Source: ANME-2 cluster archaeon (GTDB lineage: Archaea > Halobacteriota > Methanosarcinia > Methanosarcinales > Methanocomedenaceae). From it: a DNA stretch of 7,563 bases. Position numbers and translations under genes: made by a program. The notes beneath the pieces are model-generated. The model did not search any database, had not been told where the DNA came from, and saw nothing but the letters and a program-made list of their open reading frames with translations. Location: assembly GCA_023544495.1 (NCBI GenBank), contig JAMJFV010000095.1, positions 1-7,563 on the forward strand. The letters run 5' to 3'. Below, one piece after another: positions 5,076 through 7,563 of the stretch; the first letter of the stretch is position 1; the number at the start of each line of letters is the position of its first letter.

Positions 5076-6407
5076 TTATGTTTTCAAGGGTCTATATTGT
5101 TTTCTCTCTCTAAAAACCGCAAGATTTGCGATGACCTTCCTGTTCTTATCAAATACGGAAGTCAATGTTATTTCTATGGGAAATGCTTTTCCACTTTTTT
5201 TCCTGGCCATTATAAGTCCATTGTAATAACCGTATTTCTCTATTGCAGGAATTACAATTTCATAATAATCGGGTAAATCCTCTTCGGTATAAAAAATACT
5301 TGCTGATTGTCCGATCAATTCTGACCTGCTATACCCGAATATGTTTGCTCCGGCCTCGTTAATGAAGGTGATATTGTGGTCACTATCTGAAATATTAATG
5401 CCGTCAATGGAACTACTTAAAGCCTTTGAAAATACCAGCATATTCTTTTCTGCATTGAACCGTTTATCAATATCTCTGGCAATTCCGTGGAGTCCGACAA
5501 CACTACCATCTTCCATCAAGGGTCTCATATTGATCTCAAAAAACACTTTTTTTCCGTCTTTCCTGAGAATCTCAACTACAGGAGGCAGGAAAAATGTCTC
5601 TCCATCCAGTATCTGTGCATGTATAGCACTGGCGATCTCAAGACCTTCCTCGGTCAGATAATCCCTGATTTTCGTCCCAACAGCTTCTTCTATGGTCAGT
5701 CCCAGCATATCAGCACCTGCCCGGTTCATGGAAAGAAAAGTACCATCAAGATCGTTGGTGAACATTCCATCAGCAGCGTTCTCGAAAAGGTCGCAATACC
5801 AATCACGGGAACGTTTCAATTCTTCTATTGAACGAAGATATTTCATTGCTGTGCTTACCTGCTGCCCTATGATCGAAAATAATAGTATCTGGAATTCTGA
5901 ATATTCCCTGATATGAGAACAACTTGCCATAATAATGCCGTCGACCAGGTTGTTACTTTTCAATGGTATACTAACATAGCTGCGGAAGCCTTCTTTGATG
6001 GTCGACCTTCTTCTTTCGGGATTAATGTCGGCAGTACAGGTATCTGATACAACCACGACCTTTCCTTCAATAAATACCGGACGTAATGATTTCCATTCAT
6101 GATTGATCCGGCCGTGTTTTTGCCTGAACTCTTGACTGACGGGGCTGTGGACAGTAAGAATGTAATCGCCGTCCAGCCTGTTCTTAAGGTAAATTCCTCC
6201 CTTCTCCATTTCGGTTAATGCCAGGACCTGTTCGAGTATTGAAGTGAGTTTCTGCTCGAAGGCAATGTCTTCATTTAATATTAAACATTTTTCATTAAAA
6301 ATATCCAGTATTCGTAAAATATCGCCCTCATCATACGATGGTATGTGGTTTTGACTTGAATCCATTATTGGATTTGTCAGACAGTGACCTAAACTTATTG
6401 AGGACAT
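5076..6407 (-). CDS. Soluble GAF-PAS-PAS sensory protein without output domain
   Basis: The 443-residue protein has a GAF domain (about residues 48-190, with G-G-I-Y-L-K, S-Y-V-S-I-P-L and D-G-I-I-M), a short coiled linker (190-203), a first PAS domain with its PAC part (203-318: L-F-E-N-A-A-D-G-M-F near the start, G-I-A-R-D-I-D at the end), and a second PAS domain (323-436, with F-I-N-E-A-G-A-N-I-F-G-Y-S and ending V-F-R-E-R-K). It has no transmembrane segment or signal peptide, and no histidine kinase, ATPase, cyclase or DNA-binding domain. It presumably senses a small molecule or redox state and passes the signal to a partner by contact. The ligand is unknown. Such multi-domain sensors are common in Methanosarcinales. 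The frame ends with an ordinary TAA, and no kinase remnant follows in 4962-5075. An in-frame ATG at 6365 is an alternative start; neither start has a good Shine-Dalgarno site. Confidence 0.88.
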   Translation of the reverse strand: MSSISLGHCLTNPIMDSSQNHIPSYDEGDILRILDIFNEKCLILNEDIAFEQKLTSILEQVLALTEMEKGGIYLKNRLDGDYILTVHSPVSQEFRQKHGRINHEWKSLRPVFIEGKVVVVSDTCTADINPERRRSTIKEGFRSYVSIPLKSNNLVDGIIMASCSHIREYSEFQILLFSIIGQQVSTAMKYLRSIEELKRSRDWYCDLFENAADGMFTNDLDGTFLSMNRAGADMLGLTIEEAVGTKIRDYLTEEGLEIASAIHAQILDGETFFLPPVVEILRKDGKKVFFEINMRPLMEDGSVVGLHGIARDIDKRFNAEKNMLVFSKALSSSIDGINISDSDHNITFINEAGANIFGYSRSELIGQSASIFYTEEDLPDYYEIVIPAIEKYGYYNGLIMARKKSGKAFPIEITLTSVFDKNRKVIANLAVFRERKQYRPLKT

Positions 6408-6424
6408 GGAATATAGATAAAACC

Positions 6425-6460
6425 TTACAGATATATAATATTTTACAGATATAAAATATT
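6425..6460 (-). promoter_or_regulatory. Tandem 18-bp repeat carrying two TATA-like boxes, upstream of the GAF-PAS-PAS gene
   Basis: Plus-strand positions 6425-6442 and 6443-6460 are direct tandem copies of an 18-bp unit (TTACAGATATATAATATT and TTACAGATATAAAATATT), differing at one base. On the minus strand each has a TATA-like core. The proximal copy would place transcription start at about 6407-6410, making the message nearly leaderless from the ATG at 6407. The distal copy would give a leader of about 20 nt. Confidence 0.55.
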
Positions 6461-6492
6461 GTCCTAATCCAGTAATAAAGTCGAACTATATA

Positions 6493-6504
6493 TAAAAATT
6501 AAAA
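6493..6504 (-). terminator. T-rich terminator after tRNA-Leu
   Basis: Three nucleotides past the tRNA discriminator base the minus strand reads TTTTAATTTTTA. Runs of T like this are the usual archaeal transcription stop signal. It would end the rpoD-tRNA transcript before the GAF-PAS-PAS promoter. Confidence 0.55.
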
Positions 6505-6507
6505 GTA

Positions 6508-6592
6508 TGCGGGGGACGTGATTCGAACACGCGAACTCCTACGAGACAAGGCCCTCAACCTTGCGCCTTTGACCTGGCTGGGCAACCCCCGC
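6508..6592 (-). tRNA. tRNA-Leu (anticodon GAG)
   Basis: The minus strand folds as a class II tRNA of 85 nt. The acceptor stem pairs GCGGGGG (6586-6592) with CCCCCGC (6509-6515). The anticodon stem CAAGG/CCTTG encloses the loop TTGAGGG, with anticodon GAG at 6554-6556, reading CUU/CUC. There is a long variable arm, and the T loop is TTCGAAT. The discriminator base is A, as expected for leucine, and CCA is not encoded. It lies 25 bp after the rpoD stop with no TATA-like element in that gap, so it is probably cut out of a longer rps11-rpoD transcript. No intron is seen. Confidence 0.95.
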
Positions 6593-6617
6593 ATTAGGGT
6601 CTATTTGTTGTCATGGA

Positions 6618-7409
6618 TCATTCAACGGATTTGAGTATCTCGTTCAACCGTCTTGCCTTTTCAATGATGGTGTCAGCGCTCTGGATAATCAATTCCCTGG
6701 CAGGGTATGAACCGTCGGATTCAGCAGTGAATATGTATGCACTATCATCTTCAGCCACTGAGATTGCATTGATATCACAGGCCTCCACACAAAGTTTGCA
6801 CAGGATACATTGCAACGGATCCCTGACAATGACCTCATTATTTTCTATCCTCAGTATCTCCCTGGGACATTCTTCCACGCACTTACCACACGTATCACAG
6901 CTTTCATCGAATGTTATCACAGGCATATTCTTATAACCGCATGCCACACCTGCCTGGTATTTGACGTGCTCGCGCCCGGTACCAAGTTTGGCAACTGCCT
7001 CAAGCACCAGCTTTTGCCGCTCTTTCAATTCGACGATAGGAATCTTATCTTCTGCCACACCAATGGCGGGGTCACTGGATTGAATATCACCTGAATACAC
7101 CATTGTGGGGCCTTCTGAGCTCAATGTCAGAGTAAGCTGACATTTGGTACAACCCTCACCCTGGCAGTCGCAATCTTCAGGCAACACATAGGAATCAAGG
7201 TCGGTTTTGAGGGGAATAAGGCCCATTCGCAAACCAAGCTGCTCATCAAAAAGCACGGACGTGTTGTCGTAGATGTTAATATAATCTATCGCCATTGTAG
7301 GGACTTCAGAGAGCATACTCTTGCGAAGCCCGTTGGCAATTGCAGGATTTACACCTTTTAACACAAACCTGGCTTTGTCATCAGATAACTCTATAATATC
7401 TACTTCCAT
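6618..7409 (-). CDS. rpoD: DNA-directed RNA polymerase subunit D, with ferredoxin-like domain
   Basis: This 263-residue protein is archaeal RNA polymerase subunit D (Rpo3), the alpha/Rpb3 counterpart that pairs with subunit L to nucleate polymerase assembly. Its dimerisation part shows N-G-L-R-K-S-M-L-S-E-V-P-T-M-A-I-D near residues 26-42. An inserted ferredoxin-like domain carries two complete four-cysteine motifs, at C171, C174, C177, C181 and at C201, C204, C207, C211, as expected for two 4Fe-4S clusters; such clusters are known in Methanosarcina RpoD. Another cysteine group, C80, C82, C87 and C90, might bind a metal. The ATG at 7409 has GAGAGG six nt upstream. The gene starts 12 nt after rps11 ends, as in the conserved rps13-rps4-rps11-rpoD cluster of archaea. 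Confidence 0.95.
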   Translation of the reverse strand: MEVDIIELSDDKARFVLKGVNPAIANGLRKSMLSEVPTMAIDYINIYDNTSVLFDEQLGLRMGLIPLKTDLDSYVLPEDCDCQGEGCTKCQLTLTLSSEGPTMVYSGDIQSSDPAIGVAEDKIPIVELKERQKLVLEAVAKLGTGREHVKYQAGVACGYKNMPVITFDESCDTCGKCVEECPREILRIENNEVIVRDPLQCILCKLCVEACDINAISVAEDDSAYIFTAESDGSYPARELIIQSADTIIEKARRLNEILKSVE

Positions 7410-7421
7410 CCTCTGCCTCTC

Positions 7422-7562
7422 TTAAACTCTCCGACCTCTGCGCCCACCTTTTACCTGGGTTCCATCGTGTGGAATTGGTGTGACATCTTCGATCCGGCCT
7501 ATCCTGATACCCGCCCTGGCAAATGCCCGTATGGCTGCCTGGGCTCCGGGACCCGGACTTCT
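7422..7562 (-). CDS. rps11: Ribosomal protein S11 (uS11), C-terminal part only
   Basis: The last 46 codons and the TAA stop of a leftward gene enter from the right edge. The peptide starts R-S-P-G-P-G-A-Q-A-A-I-R-A, continues through I-R-I-G-R-I-E-D-V-T-P-I-P-H-D-G, and ends in the basic tail K-G-G-R-R-G-R-R-V. This is the conserved C-terminus of small-subunit ribosomal protein S11, which lies on the 30S platform and contacts 16S rRNA. The 5' part of the gene is outside the window. It is followed after 12 nt by rpoD, in the order usual for archaea, so the two are almost certainly cotranscribed. Confidence 0.95.
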   Translation of the reverse strand, partial: RSPGPGAQAAIRAFARAGIRIGRIEDVTPIPHDGTQVKGGRRGRRV

Positions 7563-7563
7563 C

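Noticed and set aside
5179..5192. GGAA-N6-TTCC, the NrpR operator pattern, on either strand
   Set aside because: It lies inside the coding part of the second PAS domain, about 115 bp before the stop and far from any promoter. It is most likely a chance match.

Overview
The window looks like chromosomal DNA of a euryarchaeon, most likely a Methanosarcinales-like methanogen or an anaerobic methane-oxidising relative. This rests on archaeal-type DnaG, a RecJ/GAN-like DHH nuclease, an NrpR nitrogen-regulator domain, RNA polymerase subunit D carrying two 4Fe-4S motifs, AT-rich TATA-box intergenic regions and a tRNA without encoded CCA. The exact genus cannot be fixed from the sequence alone.

Layout: (1) 1-104, the 5' end of an unidentified leftward gene. 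(2) 105-267, a divergent promoter region. (3) 268-1038 (+), a stand-alone NrpR regulatory domain without a DNA-binding HTH. (4) 1044-3692 (-), a tight dnaG-recJ-like operon that converges on nrpR with 5 bp between the stop codons. (5) 3693-4179, a 487-bp AT-rich gap with several inverted repeats, including a hairpin in the presumed dnaG leader, and no convincing protein gene. (6) 4180-4961 (-), a two-gene unit encoding a DUF167/UPF0235 protein and a small stand-alone Toprim protein. (7) 5076-6407 (-), a soluble GAF-PAS-PAS protein with no kinase or other output domain, behind a tandemly duplicated TATA-containing element. (8) 6508-6592 (-), tRNA-Leu(GAG), followed by a T-rich terminator. (9) 6618-7563 (-), rpoD preceded by the 3' end of rps11, part of the conserved ribosomal protein/RNA polymerase cluster.

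Every gene except nrpR reads leftward. The information-processing genes (rps11-rpoD-tRNA-Leu, dnaG-recJ, the Toprim protein) dominate. The tRNA sits 25 bp after rpoD with no visible TATA box of its own, so it is probably processed from the ribosomal operon transcript. In other archaea rpl18e follows at this point, whereas here the cluster stops at the tRNA and a sensory gene comes next.

I found no mobile element, CRISPR array or clear undescribed multi-gene system. The points most worth a second look are the broken rpoD-tRNA-Leu-rpl18e junction, the dnaG leader hairpin and neighbouring intergenic structures, the duplicated promoter element of the orphan GAF-PAS-PAS gene, and the HTH-less NrpR.
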